Positions 1 through 8,838 of a DNA stretch of 21,572 bases are shown piece by piece. The translations under genes and the position numbers were made by a program. Positions within the stretch are counted from its first letter, which is position 1. Every line of letters begins with the position of its first letter. Source of the stretch: an uncultured Methanobrevibacter sp. (GTDB lineage: Archaea; Methanobacteriota; Methanobacteria; Methanobacteriales; Methanobacteriaceae); contig NZ_CALGFC010000044.1 of the NCBI RefSeq assembly GCF_937881195.1, positions 1 to 21,572 on the forward strand. The letters run 5' to 3'. The notes below the pieces were generated by a model. It was not told where the DNA came from, did not search any database, and saw nothing but the letters and a program-made list of their open reading frames with translations.

Positions 1-55
1 GAGGAAGCTACTGAGGAAGCTACTGAGGAAGCTACTGAGGAAGCTACTGAGGAAG
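1..55 (+). repeat. 12-bp in-frame tandem repeat encoding Glu-Glu-Ala-Thr units
   Basis: The unit GAGGAAGCTACT occurs four times without a mismatch, followed by a partial fifth copy. The array may begin upstream of the window. Because 12 is a multiple of 3, changes in copy number would lengthen or shorten the acidic tail of the coiled-coil protein without a frameshift. Confidence 0.95.
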
Positions 56-960
56 ATAAAAACCCTGAAAAAGATTCAAAGACTAAGTCCAAAAAATCTA
101 AAAAAGATGCTCTTCCTGAAGTAGATTTTGATCTTGCTCCTACTCCTGAAGGAGTTAGAAAACAAAAAGATGAAAGAGAAGAAATCATTGCTAAAATAGC
201 TGATGAAAGAGAAGAGTTTAACAAAATAGCTAAAGAACAACGTAAAATACGTGACGAACTTAATAATGATTTAAAAGAAAATCTAAAATTAGCTATTGAA
301 TTAAGAGATAATCGTAATGAAGTTAATAAATCTGTGGAAGAAGCTAAAAAATTACGTGACAATGTTAATGATGAGCTCAAAAAACTTGAGTGGTCTTCTG
401 GAAGAAGAGATAGGTTAAAACTTGAGAATGAAATCAAAAAAATTGATAAAATCATCGAAACTCGAGTTTTAGATATCAAAAAAGAAAATCAATTGGTAAA
501 GAATGCTAATGATTTAAGAAAACAATTAATGGATATCCAAGAAGACGAAAAAATTAAAGAAGAAGCTCAAAAACTTAAAAAGATTTCTGAAGATCATCAT
601 GCAAATGTAGTTGAATTATCTACTCAGGCTCAAGATTACCATGAGAAAATGCTTAATTACTTCAGAAAAACTGATGAAATTAGGACTGAAGCAGATGAAG
701 CTCATAAAAAGTTTGTTGAAGCAAGGAAAGCAGCATCTTCTAAACATGAAGAGTTTAAAGTTGTTTTAAGCGAAATTCATGTTATCAATAAAGAACTTGG
801 AACTAATAAATCTAAAAGAAGAAAATCTGAAAAACAAGCTAATACTAAGAAAAACCGTGAAGAAAAAGAGAAAGCTCAAGATATATTTGAAAAATTCAAA
901 CATGGTAAAAAACTTACTACTGAAGAGCTTTTACTTTTACAGAAACACGACATAGGTTAA
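1..960 (+). CDS. Archaeal coiled-coil protein (COG1340-like), 5' truncated by the window edge
   Basis: The reading frame is open from base 1, so the start lies upstream of the window; 319 residues are visible. The visible N-terminus is a tandem Glu-Glu-Ala-Thr tail, followed by a Lys/Ser-rich stretch (about residues 20-36) and then long charged helices with heptad-like spacing to the end, predicted to be almost entirely coiled coil. The segment around visible residues 124-145 (KKLEWSSGRR and the following basic/acidic helix) resembles the 'LEW' region of the uncharacterised archaeal coiled-coil family COG1340. No enzymatic motif, signal peptide or membrane segment is visible. In Methanobacteria such a gene is, from memory, often found near phosphoserine phosphatase serB, which would lie outside the window. 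A structural or scaffolding role is plausible but unproven. The family assignment is moderately secure; the function is unknown. Confidence 0.85.
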   Translation, partial: EEATEEATEEATEEATEEDKNPEKDSKTKSKKSKKDALPEVDFDLAPTPEGVRKQKDEREEIIAKIADEREEFNKIAKEQRKIRDELNNDLKENLKLAIELRDNRNEVNKSVEEAKKLRDNVNDELKKLEWSSGRRDRLKLENEIKKIDKIIETRVLDIKKENQLVKNANDLRKQLMDIQEDEKIKEEAQKLKKISEDHHANVVELSTQAQDYHEKMLNYFRKTDEIRTEADEAHKKFVEARKAASSKHEEFKVVLSEIHVINKELGTNKSKRRKSEKQANTKKNREEKEKAQDIFEKFKHGKKLTTEELLLLQKHDIG

Positions 961-1112
961 TTTTAGAATGCCAATTATTTTGTAATAGGAGTATTTTTTA
1001 GAAATAAAAATAATTTTTCTCCCCCTATTATAATTAATTGCCAAATTTAGTCCAAATAGTTTTTAATATGAATATTTAAGACTATTTTATTAATCTAGCT
1101 ATTGGTGAAACA

Positions 1113-1298
1113 ATGAGTAAGGATATAAAAAATGAATCTCCTAATCAAATTGATAATAATGAAAAAATAGAAATTTGTTATATGTGCCACCAAGAGTTTA
1201 ACATTAATGAGGATGATGATAGTCATTATCATTATGGAAAATATCCTATGTGTGCATACTGTAGCGAATTTTATGGATTCTATAAAAAAGATCGATAA
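1113..1298 (+). CDS. Cys4 zinc-finger-like miniprotein, 61 aa, function unknown
   Basis: This small protein has an acidic, Asn-rich N-terminus (residues 1-20) and two CxxC knuckles: Cys22/Cys25 (CYMC) and Cys47/Cys50 (CAYC). They are separated by about 20 residues containing an acidic run and two His (HYHYG). The pattern fits a single treble-clef or rubredoxin-like zinc site; metal binding is inferred from the cysteine spacing. The ATG at 1113 is well supported by GGTGA at 1104-1108, four bases upstream. It stands alone, in the same direction as topA, with more than 500 bases of AT-rich spacer after it. I do not recognise a named family. It could be a nucleic-acid-binding or protein-interaction adaptor. 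Confidence 0.75.
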   Translation: MSKDIKNESPNQIDNNEKIEICYMCHQEFNINEDDDSHYHYGKYPMCAYCSEFYGFYKKDR

Positions 1299-1740
1299 AT
1301 TTCTTATTCTTATATAGCTAGTGTTTTTATTCTTTTTTTATTTTATAATTTAAATTTAATATAAAATTATTTTTTATTTATTATTCTAATATACTTACTT
1401 TCTTAGAATTATTTTTTGAATATTTATTTTTATTATTCAGGTTTTGATTATTAATAAATAAAAAAATTTAAATAATACTATTTCATATATTAGTATTAAT
1501 ATTTATTATTATTAAATTTTTAGAAATATTTTGTAATATTTATATATTTTTTGATATCTCATTATAAATAAAATAATATAAATATTATAAAATAGACTAA
1601 AATAGATAAGTTCAAGAAATATTTAGATATAAAATAGTAAGTTAAAAAATACAGTTAAAAAAAAATATTATTGTTTAATATATTATTATTTAATTTATTA
1701 TTTAATTTATTAATATTATTAGTTAAAAATTACATTTATA

Positions 1741-1764
1741 TTATTATTATTATTATTATTATTT
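1741..1764 (+). repeat. (TTA)7 microsatellite upstream of topA
   Basis: Seven uninterrupted TTA units followed by TTT. The array runs directly into the candidate TATA box at 1762-1769. Confidence 0.9.
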
Positions 1765-1769
1765 ATAAA
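1762..1769 (+). promoter_or_regulatory. Probable TATA box of topA
   Basis: TTTATAAA matches the archaeal TATA consensus. With the usual spacing of about 24 bases from the 3' end of the box, transcription would start near 1793. That gives a leader of about 13 bases carrying the weak ribosome binding site GTGAT (1799-1803). Confidence 0.5.
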
Positions 1770-1805
1770 ATACTGATTATTAGATTTACAAAATAAAGTG
1801 ATATA

Positions 1806-3989
1806 ATGCATGAAGTGATTATCTGTGAGAAACCAAAATCTGCTGAGAAAATAGCTCAAGCTCTTTCTTCCAATGTAAAGAAACTTAAATATGGTAGAAA
1901 GGTTAACTATTGGGAGATTAATGAGAAAGATAAAAAAATTACTATAATATCTGCTGTAGGTCATTTGTATTCTTTAACTCCAAAAAATCAAAAAGAAAAA
2001 GTATATTTTGATTTAAAATGGGTCCCTGCCTATGAAACACAAAAAAATTTAAATTATGTTAAAGATTATGTTTATGCTATAAAAAAATTAGGTAAAGGTG
2101 CGGATAAGTATATTCATGCTTGTGATTATGATATTGAAGGAACCTTGATTGGTTTTAATGCATTAAAATATGCATGTGGTGAAAGTTCAATTGATATAAC
2201 CTCTAGGATGAAATTTTCTACTTTAACAAAAAAAGATCTTATTGAAGCATATAATAATCAAATAGAATTAGATATTCCTCAAGTTAATGGAGGAATAGCT
2301 AGACATATTGTTGATTTTTATTTTGGGGTTAATATATCTAAAGCTTTAACAAATGCCGTTAGGAAGGCTAAATATAAATATTTACAGTTATCAGCAGGTA
2401 GGGTGCAAACTCCAACATTATCTATATTGGTAGATCGTGAAAAAGAAATTCAGAGCTTTGTACCAGAACCATACTGGTTGATTAAAGCATTGCTTCAAAA
2501 TAACTCTGAAAAAGAGGATATTATTGCAGATCATATAGATGGTAAGATTTTTGACTCTAAACGGGCAGAAAAAATATTTGAAAGATGTCAGGGTGCAGAT
2601 TCAACAATAGATAAATTAAAAATCACTGAAACTATTAGAAAACCACCAATTCCTTTTAATTTAGGAGGATTACAGTCTGAAGCCCATACTGTCTTTGGAT
2701 TCAGTCCTAAAAAGACCCAAACTATTGCTCAAAATCTTTATACTGAAGGTTATGCTTCTTATCCTCGTACTTCCTCTCAAAAATTACCTGAAAGTTTGGA
2801 ATTTGATAAAATATTTGCTCAATTATCTGAAAATGAAGTATTCAAAAAACATATAGATGCCCTCTCTCAGAAAATTAAACCAAATGAAGGTAAAAAAACT
2901 GATGCTGCTCATCCTGCTATACATCCAACAGGGATTATTCCTAAAAAATTAGATTCTGATAGCGCTAAAATTTATGAACTTATTGTCTATCGATTTATCA
3001 GTGTATTTTCTGAAAATTCTAAATTAGAAACTTTAAGGGTGGATTTAAGTGTTGATAAAGAAAAATTCTTTTTTAAAAGAAAAAGAGTTTCATTTATGGG
3101 TTGGTTGGATCATTATCCTTTCCGTAAAATTGAGGAAGATGTTTTCCCTACTCTTAAAAAAGGAGATAAACTTAAGGTAAATGAAATATTGTCTGAGGAA
3201 AAAGAAACTAAACCGCCTGCTAGATATAATGAGGCTTCCTTAATTAAAGAATTAGAAAAAAGGGAATTAGGCACAAAGGCAACAAGGGCAGATATTATTG
3301 CAAAATTATATGATAGAAAATATATATCTGGGAAAAAAATTGAGGTTAATCAACTGGGTATGAATATTATTTCTAATTTGCAAGAATATTGTAAGAATCT
3401 CACTAGTGAAGAACTTACAAGAGATTTAGAAAAAGAACTTGAAGGCATAATGGCTGATAAAGTGACTAAAGATAAAGTTATTGGTGATGCAAAAAAAGAA
3501 GTGCTAGCTATACTTGAAGATATTGATAAAAATAATCTTAAAATTGGTGAAGGTTTATATAATGCATATCAAGAGAGTAGAATTGTTGGTAAGTGTGCTT
3601 GTGGAGGCAATTTAGTTGTTAGATTTTCTCCAAAAACTAAATCTTCATTTGTGGGTTGTTCTAATTATCCTGATTGTAATGTTATTTATTCTCTCCCTAA
3701 AGGGGCAGAAGTACTAAAAAGTAAATGTGAAAAATGTGGGCTTCCTAATATCTCTTTTGGAAGAGGTAAATCTAGAAGAAAAGCTTGTCTAGATTCTAAA
3801 TGTGGTGTGGATCATTCAGTAGTTAAAGAGACTGAAATCGTTGGTAAATGTCCAGATTGTGGTAAAGATCTCATTAAAAGACATGGTCGCTATGGAGAGT
3901 TTGTTGGCTGTAGTGGATTTCCAAAATGTAAATTTACATCCTCTTTAGAGGAACTAGAGGATAAATTATCTGAGAAAAATAGCAATTAA
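1806..3989 (+). CDS. topA: DNA topoisomerase I (type IA), archaeal form
   Basis: Type IA topoisomerases relax negatively supercoiled DNA by passing a strand through a transient single-strand break. The protein has 727 residues. Residues 1-140 form the Toprim domain, with Glu8-Lys9 in the first strand and the metal-binding Asp107-x-Asp109 (CDYDIEG). The catalytic tyrosine is Tyr319 in SYPRTSS, the family signature YPRT. The C-terminus from Cys597 carries three Cys4 zinc ribbons (CxCG...CxxxxxxC, CxxCG...CxxxxC, CxxCG...CxxxxxxC), which bind single-stranded DNA in homologues. Length and order of domains are typical and nothing is missing. The start at 1806 has a short GTGAT site just upstream and the N-terminal sequence (MHEVIICEKP) is the usual one for the family. 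It stands alone between two long AT-rich spacers. Reverse gyrase is excluded because there is no helicase half. Confidence 0.96.
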   Translation: MHEVIICEKPKSAEKIAQALSSNVKKLKYGRKVNYWEINEKDKKITIISAVGHLYSLTPKNQKEKVYFDLKWVPAYETQKNLNYVKDYVYAIKKLGKGADKYIHACDYDIEGTLIGFNALKYACGESSIDITSRMKFSTLTKKDLIEAYNNQIELDIPQVNGGIARHIVDFYFGVNISKALTNAVRKAKYKYLQLSAGRVQTPTLSILVDREKEIQSFVPEPYWLIKALLQNNSEKEDIIADHIDGKIFDSKRAEKIFERCQGADSTIDKLKITETIRKPPIPFNLGGLQSEAHTVFGFSPKKTQTIAQNLYTEGYASYPRTSSQKLPESLEFDKIFAQLSENEVFKKHIDALSQKIKPNEGKKTDAAHPAIHPTGIIPKKLDSDSAKIYELIVYRFISVFSENSKLETLRVDLSVDKEKFFFKRKRVSFMGWLDHYPFRKIEEDVFPTLKKGDKLKVNEILSEEKETKPPARYNEASLIKELEKRELGTKATRADIIAKLYDRKYISGKKIEVNQLGMNIISNLQEYCKNLTSEELTRDLEKELEGIMADKVTKDKVIGDAKKEVLAILEDIDKNNLKIGEGLYNAYQESRIVGKCACGGNLVVRFSPKTKSSFVGCSNYPDCNVIYSLPKGAEVLKSKCEKCGLPNISFGRGKSRRKACLDSKCGVDHSVVKETEIVGKCPDCGKDLIKRHGRYGEFVGCSGFPKCKFTSSLEELEDKLSEKNSN

Positions 3990-4682
3990 TTGTATAATTT
4001 GAGATTTTGAATATTATATTATTATTAAAATTTTATATAATTAAAAAAGTTTCATTACAATTAATTATAAATTTAAATATAATTTTGTTGTTATTAATAT
4101 CTCTTTTTTAATCTATTTAATTTTTTACTCTTAAAATCTAATTATTACTTTTTATATTATATTTATTATTTTTAAAATTTATAAATTAATTCTAATAATT
4201 TTCCTTAAAAACAGTATAATTTAATAAGGTAAAGTTATAAATATCTAGGATAATATTGTTATTTAGACAAATTAATAATATTTATTAAAATTGTATTTCA
4301 AATAATATTGTTGACTTTATAGTAATGGATATATTTTATCTAATAATATTTGTGTTATCATACACTATTATTATGGATATAGATATATTCAATATTGTCA
4401 TGTTGTATTATTTATATATATTTTGGATTGTTCTTTAATAATCAATAATCAATATTTTTATAATTCACAAATTTATTCTATAATATTTTTTTGGATTATA
4501 AAATTTTACATGAATTTTTACATAATCATATATTAGTTATTGTTTAACTTTGAAATATTGATTTAGATTAATAATAGGATAATTTGAAACATAGTGACTT
4601 TGAATATTTAATTAGTATAATGTCCTTTTACTAGGATATGTATAATTTAATTAATATTTAATTCATTTACTGGATGATATTT
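3990..4682. other. AT-rich intergenic region between topA and aglB
   Basis: Nearly 700 bases with no clear gene. T-tracts around 4089-4132 (T5 to T7 runs) are suitable for archaeal termination of topA. An 11-bp inverted repeat (3984-3994 with 4056-4066) spans the topA stop but has a 61-base loop and is only A/T-rich. A 37-codon hydrophobic frame at 4325-4438 has no ribosome binding site and is discussed among the findings. A possible TATA box for aglB is TGTATAATTT near 4639; it is weak. Confidence 0.6.
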
Positions 4683-7430
4683 ATGGATAAAAGTAAAATA
4701 ATGTCGATATTAAAGTCAGTAGCTATCATACTGGTAATTGTCTGCTTTGTCGCATTTTTGCGATTTCAAGCAGCTGATTTATCAGTTATTCCAACTGATC
4801 AACAATCTTTCTACAAAGACGCTAGCGGACTTCCCTATTTCACTGAAATGGATTCATATTATAACTTACGTATGACAGAAAATTTCCTTGACTATGGACA
4901 TATGGGAGACACTATTAAAAATGGTACTCCTTGGGACACTCTTTCTTATGCTCCTGAGGGTAGAAGTGCAGACTACAAGCCAATGATTGTTTATGTAACT
5001 GCTTTCTTATATTATATTTCTAATATATTTTCGGATGTTTCTTTAACAGAGGTCGCATTTTATACTTCTGTGTTAATAGCTCCACTTGCAGCTATTCCTG
5101 CATTCATTATTGTCAGAAGACTTACTAATAATTATGGGGGTGCAACGGCTGCCTTAATTGTAGCTTTAGCTCCAAATTATTTTGCTCACACATTTGCAGG
5201 ATTTTTTGATACAGATATGTTTAATGTAGTTTTACCTTTGTTTTTAGTTCTATTCTTTATTGAGAGTATAAGGTCGAGTAAATTAATTTATAGGCTAATT
5301 TATATCTTTTTAACAATTATCACAATGGTTCTTTTCTCTTTAGCATGGGATGGATATATATTTTATATAGGTATGTTAGTCATATTTATGATTGTATATT
5401 TATTATTAGGTTTTATACTTAAAGTAAATCTTATTAAGCCGAGAAAGGACTATTCTAACTTATTAGCTTGGTTCACGGATCAAAAAGAAATTTTTTCCAT
5501 TGTTGTTATTGCAATCATTGGGTTTATTGGTTTAGGTTTGACAAATGGTTTCGATTCTATTGTACAGGCTCCTTTTAATCTCATTGGTGCGACTCAAATT
5601 CAATCTGTAGCTAATGCTGCTGCTTATCCTAATGTTTATATTTCAGTTGCTGAATTGCAAATTCCAAGTCTTTTAACTGGAGGAATATCTGGTGCATTTT
5701 CGGCTAATTCTGGAGGTATAATCAATGGTGTGGGGGGAATTGTAGCATTATTTGGTGCATTCTTTATTTTGATTTTATTTGCACAAAGATTATGGAAACT
5801 TAGATCATTTAGAACAAAAGATATAAGTAAAAAACCTCCTAAGGGGCAACGTAAATCTGCTTCTAAATTAAAAGAAAGTAAGAGTAGAGATTCTCTTATA
5901 GAATCTACATTAAGTGATATAAAAACTATTGAGGATGTAAATAGGAATAAACGTGAAACTTTACTTTATCTTGTATTGTTTTCTGTATGGATATTCTTAT
6001 CTGCAATTGCGGTAACACAAGGTTCAAGGTTTATCATGGTTTTAATGATTCCTTTAGGGCTTTGTGTTGGCTTATTTGTAGGATATGCGGTAGTATACAT
6101 CAAAGATAGGGTAGACAGTAAAAATAAGTTAATGGCAATAGCTATTGTTGGGACTTTCTTGATTGTTTATCCTCTGTTCCAAACATTTGCTGTATTTTAT
6201 CCTTTGTTTAATATCTCTTCTACATTAGCAATGATTATTCCGATAATCATATGTTTTGCTATAATTGGAATCTCTGGATTATTGATTTACGGTTTCAGAG
6301 GGTTTAAATCTTCTAAATTTGCTAAAACTGCAGTAATATTAATATTAACATTCGCAATAATTTCTCCTACAATATTTGGTGCATATCAAGTTTCAGAATC
6401 TGTTGTCCCAAGTACTAGTGATCCAATGTGGGATTCCATGCTATGGGTTAAAGCAAATACTACTAATGATACTACTTTAGCATCTTGGTGGGATTTTGGT
6501 TATTTATTTGAAATAGCTTCTGAAAGACCAACACTTTTTGATGGTGGTTCGCAAACAGGTATAAGAGCATTTTGGACCGGTAAAGCGATGACGACGAATG
6601 ATACGAATCTCTCTGCAGCTATATTTGAAATGTTAGCTTTCAGTGGTGATAAAGCAACAGAATTATTGGATAATTATACTCATAATGATAGTGAGAAATC
6701 TGTTGAAATTCTTCAAAATACATTAACTCTTCCAAAAGAAGAAGCCAAGAATAAGATGATTAATTCTTATAATCTGACATCGGCTCAAGCAACTAATGTT
6801 GTAAATTTAACACATCCTGATGAACCAGTTCCGGTTATATTTGTTGCAAGTTCTGACATGTTACAAAAAGCTGGTTGGTGGTCTTACTTTGGAAATTGGG
6901 ATTTCAATATTAAAAATAGTACGGGTTATCAATATCTTGTTGCTCAACAACCTGCTACTATGGAAAATGTTGGAAATGGTATTTATCAAGCAAATATAAC
7001 TAACTTGGAAGAGAATGGTATTTTATTTAAAACCATTGTTACAAAAACTGCTGATAATAATAGCACTAATGCGACTACTGCAGCAGTATTTGCAAATGGA
7101 ACTCCTGTTAAAACACAGAATAATACTTCATTCAATCCTTTCACAGTTAATAGGTTAGTTATTATAGAAGACAATATGCTGGTTAAGAATGAAACTGTTA
7201 ATGAAAGTGGAAACTATACTTTACTCGTGATGGCTAATAATGGAACTTATACTTCGGTTATTATGAGTAAAGAACTTGAGAATTCCATGTTTACCAAGCT
7301 TTTCATACTTGGAGGATTTGGACAAGATTCCTTTGAAATGGTACATATGGATGATGGAATTTCTTTATGGAAAATTAGTGGATACAATACTTTAAGAAAT
7401 GAAACAGGATCTACTAATAGCTCAACTTGA
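4683..7430 (+). CDS. aglB: Dolichyl-phosphooligosaccharide--protein glycotransferase AglB (STT3 family)
   Basis: AglB transfers a lipid-linked glycan to Asn in N-x-S/T sequons on the outer face of the membrane. The N-terminal two thirds has about a dozen hydrophobic segments, the first at residues 8-25. Catalytic features seen: Asp57 in the first outer loop (EMDSYYNLR), the Asp176-Thr-Asp178 metal motif, Ser321-Val-Ala-Glu324 matching the SVSE/TIxE motif, and WWDFGY at 602-607, the STT3 signature (usually WWDYG). A charged cytoplasmic-looking loop lies at about residues 378-425. The C-terminal globular domain is unusually rich in Asn and in sequons. The longest frame begins at ATG 4674, but GGATGAT at 4672-4678 looks like the ribosome binding site for ATG 4683, giving 915 residues. 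It stands alone and is followed by a strong terminator. Confidence 0.95.
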   Translation: MDKSKIMSILKSVAIILVIVCFVAFLRFQAADLSVIPTDQQSFYKDASGLPYFTEMDSYYNLRMTENFLDYGHMGDTIKNGTPWDTLSYAPEGRSADYKPMIVYVTAFLYYISNIFSDVSLTEVAFYTSVLIAPLAAIPAFIIVRRLTNNYGGATAALIVALAPNYFAHTFAGFFDTDMFNVVLPLFLVLFFIESIRSSKLIYRLIYIFLTIITMVLFSLAWDGYIFYIGMLVIFMIVYLLLGFILKVNLIKPRKDYSNLLAWFTDQKEIFSIVVIAIIGFIGLGLTNGFDSIVQAPFNLIGATQIQSVANAAAYPNVYISVAELQIPSLLTGGISGAFSANSGGIINGVGGIVALFGAFFILILFAQRLWKLRSFRTKDISKKPPKGQRKSASKLKESKSRDSLIESTLSDIKTIEDVNRNKRETLLYLVLFSVWIFLSAIAVTQGSRFIMVLMIPLGLCVGLFVGYAVVYIKDRVDSKNKLMAIAIVGTFLIVYPLFQTFAVFYPLFNISSTLAMIIPIIICFAIIGISGLLIYGFRGFKSSKFAKTAVILILTFAIISPTIFGAYQVSESVVPSTSDPMWDSMLWVKANTTNDTTLASWWDFGYLFEIASERPTLFDGGSQTGIRAFWTGKAMTTNDTNLSAAIFEMLAFSGDKATELLDNYTHNDSEKSVEILQNTLTLPKEEAKNKMINSYNLTSAQATNVVNLTHPDEPVPVIFVASSDMLQKAGWWSYFGNWDFNIKNSTGYQYLVAQQPATMENVGNGIYQANITNLEENGILFKTIVTKTADNNSTNATTAAVFANGTPVKTQNNTSFNPFTVNRLVIIEDNMLVKNETVNESGNYTLLVMANNGTYTSVIMSKELENSMFTKLFILGGFGQDSFEMVHMDDGISLWKISGYNTLRNETGSTNSST

Positions 7431-7479
7431 TATTTAGTTATATCAAGTTAGCTATATAATCTAAAAAGATTCATTTACG

Positions 7480-7516
7480 AGCATATTCCCATATATCTTG
7501 GGTATGTGCTTTTTTA
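7480..7516 (+). terminator. Hairpin plus T-tract terminator after aglB
   Basis: A 12-bp stem (7480-7491 with 7499-7510; one mismatch and one wobble pair) with a 7-base loop is followed directly by six further T. This is the clearest hairpin and T-run terminator in the window. In archaea the T-tract alone can suffice. Confidence 0.75.
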
Positions 7517-7591
7517 TATATTTTATTATTTTAATTTTTAATTTAGTAATATACTATTTTTTAATATAATGGAATATCAAATTTTTATTGT

Positions 7592-7607
7592 AATTATCAT
7601 GATTATT
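7592..7607. promoter_or_regulatory. Near-palindromic site upstream of the drg GTPase gene
   Basis: AATTATCATGATTATT differs at one base from the perfect 16-base palindrome at 9674-9689. It lies about 35 bases before the GTPase start. Whether it binds a regulator is unknown. Confidence 0.25.
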
Positions 7608-7642
7608 TATTATTAAAATATTATTGGATATTAGTGAGTTTT

Positions 7643-8737
7643 ATGGATATAGATGAAAAAATAAAGAAAATTGAAGATGAAATTCAAAAAACTCCTTATA
7701 ATAAGGCTACATCGCACCACATTGGTAAACTCAAAGCTAAAATATCAAAATTAAAAGAAGAATCTCTTCAAAGAAAGAGTTCTGGGACTAAAGGTAAAGG
7801 TTTTCATGTAAAAAAAAGTGGAGATTCGACTGCAGTTTTAGTTGGATTTCCTTCTGTTGGAAAATCAACTCTACTAAATGAAATAACTAATGCGGAGTCA
7901 AAAGTTGGCGCATACCAATTTACTACTCTTGACATTGTTCCAGGAATTATGGAGTATAGAGGGGCCAAAATTCAAATTTTTGATATTCCTGGAATTATAA
8001 CTGGGGCTGCTGGTGGAAAAGGTAGAGGTAGAGAAATTCTTTCTGTAGCAAGGACTGCTGATCTAATTGTAATAGTTTTAGATGTTTTTAATCCTCAACA
8101 TCTTGATATTATTTTAAGGGAATTAAGAGATATTGGTATTCGTCCAAATGAGAATAAACCTGATGTCACGGTTAGGAGAAAAAAACTTGGTGGTGTGCAA
8201 GTTTCTTCAACAGAAGAATTAACCCATCTTGATGAAGCTACTATAAGATCTATTATAAATGAATATGGTATGCATAATGCAGATGTTCTAATTAGGGGTG
8301 ATGTGACTATGGATCAATTTATAGATTCTTTGGAAAACAATCGTTCTTATGTTCCTGCAATAGTCGTTTTAAATAAGGTTGATCTTGTTGATGATACTTA
8401 CCTAAAAGAGTTAAAAAAAACTATTCCTAATTTTATTCCAATTTCTGCTGATAAGAAACTCAATATTGATTATCTTAAAGACCAAATATTTGAAAATTTG
8501 AATTTAATAAGAGTTTATCTTAAGCCACAAGGGAAAAAAGCCGACTTTGAGGACCCTTTGATAATTAAAAAAGGCGCAACTGTCTTAGATGTTTGTGGAA
8601 AATTACATAGGGAATTTGTGAAAAATTTCCGCCATGCTAAGGTTTGGGGAGATTCTGTTAAATTTCCTGGTCAAAAGATTGGTCCAGACCATGTTTTAAA
8701 TGATAAAGATGTATTAAGAGTTATTCTTAAAAAATAA
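7643..8737 (+). CDS. DRG/Rbg-family GTPase with TGS domain
   Basis: Developmentally regulated GTP-binding proteins are ribosome-associated translation GTPases of the OBG-HflX superfamily. The 364-residue protein has an N-terminal helical hairpin (residues 1-60), the P-loop GFPSVGKS at 68-75, the switch-region FTTLDIVPG, G3 as DIPGI, G4 as NKVD, and a C-terminal TGS domain ending in the usual LRVILKK-like strand. An insertion within the G domain (around RRKKLGGVQV) is typical of DRG and absent from bacterial Obg. The longest frame starts at GTG 7634, but GTGAG at 7634-7638 fits better as the ribosome binding site for ATG 7643. It is followed in the same direction by the AK6-like kinase gene, so a shared transcript is possible. 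Role by family: translation elongation or ribosome rescue; direct targets are not known for the archaeal form. Confidence 0.93.
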   Translation: MDIDEKIKKIEDEIQKTPYNKATSHHIGKLKAKISKLKEESLQRKSSGTKGKGFHVKKSGDSTAVLVGFPSVGKSTLLNEITNAESKVGAYQFTTLDIVPGIMEYRGAKIQIFDIPGIITGAAGGKGRGREILSVARTADLIVIVLDVFNPQHLDIILRELRDIGIRPNENKPDVTVRRKKLGGVQVSSTEELTHLDEATIRSIINEYGMHNADVLIRGDVTMDQFIDSLENNRSYVPAIVVLNKVDLVDDTYLKELKKTIPNFIPISADKKLNIDYLKDQIFENLNLIRVYLKPQGKKADFEDPLIIKKGATVLDVCGKLHREFVKNFRHAKVWGDSVKFPGQKIGPDHVLNDKDVLRVILKK

Positions 8738-8838
8738 TCTTTATTGACTCTCTAATTCCTATTAATTATAGATTAATAATTAAAATTAATTAATTATATT
8801 AATCAAATTAGTCAAATTAATTGTATTGTGATTCAAAT

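Larger units (their letters stand above)
1299..1805. other. AT-rich intergenic region upstream of topA
   Basis: About 500 bases of nearly pure A/T with several poly-T runs just after the miniprotein stop, which may end its transcript. No RNA gene or credible open frame was seen. The right end holds a TTA microsatellite and the probable topA TATA box, listed separately. Confidence 0.7.

Noticed and set aside
1719..1964. Minus-strand open frame with a poly-Asn end, antisense to the start of topA
   Set aside because: The Asn run is just the TTA/ATT microsatellite read backwards, and the rest is antisense to the conserved Toprim domain.
3984..4066. 11-bp inverted repeat spanning the topA stop
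   Set aside because: Pure A/T-rich arms with a 61-base loop; expected by chance in this sequence.
4623..4636. TCCT-N6-AGGA before aglB as an operator
   Set aside because: Only four paired bases; too short to support.
6986..7174. Minus-strand open frame inside aglB
   Set aside because: Fully antisense to the AglB C-terminal domain, no ribosome binding site and no family resemblance.
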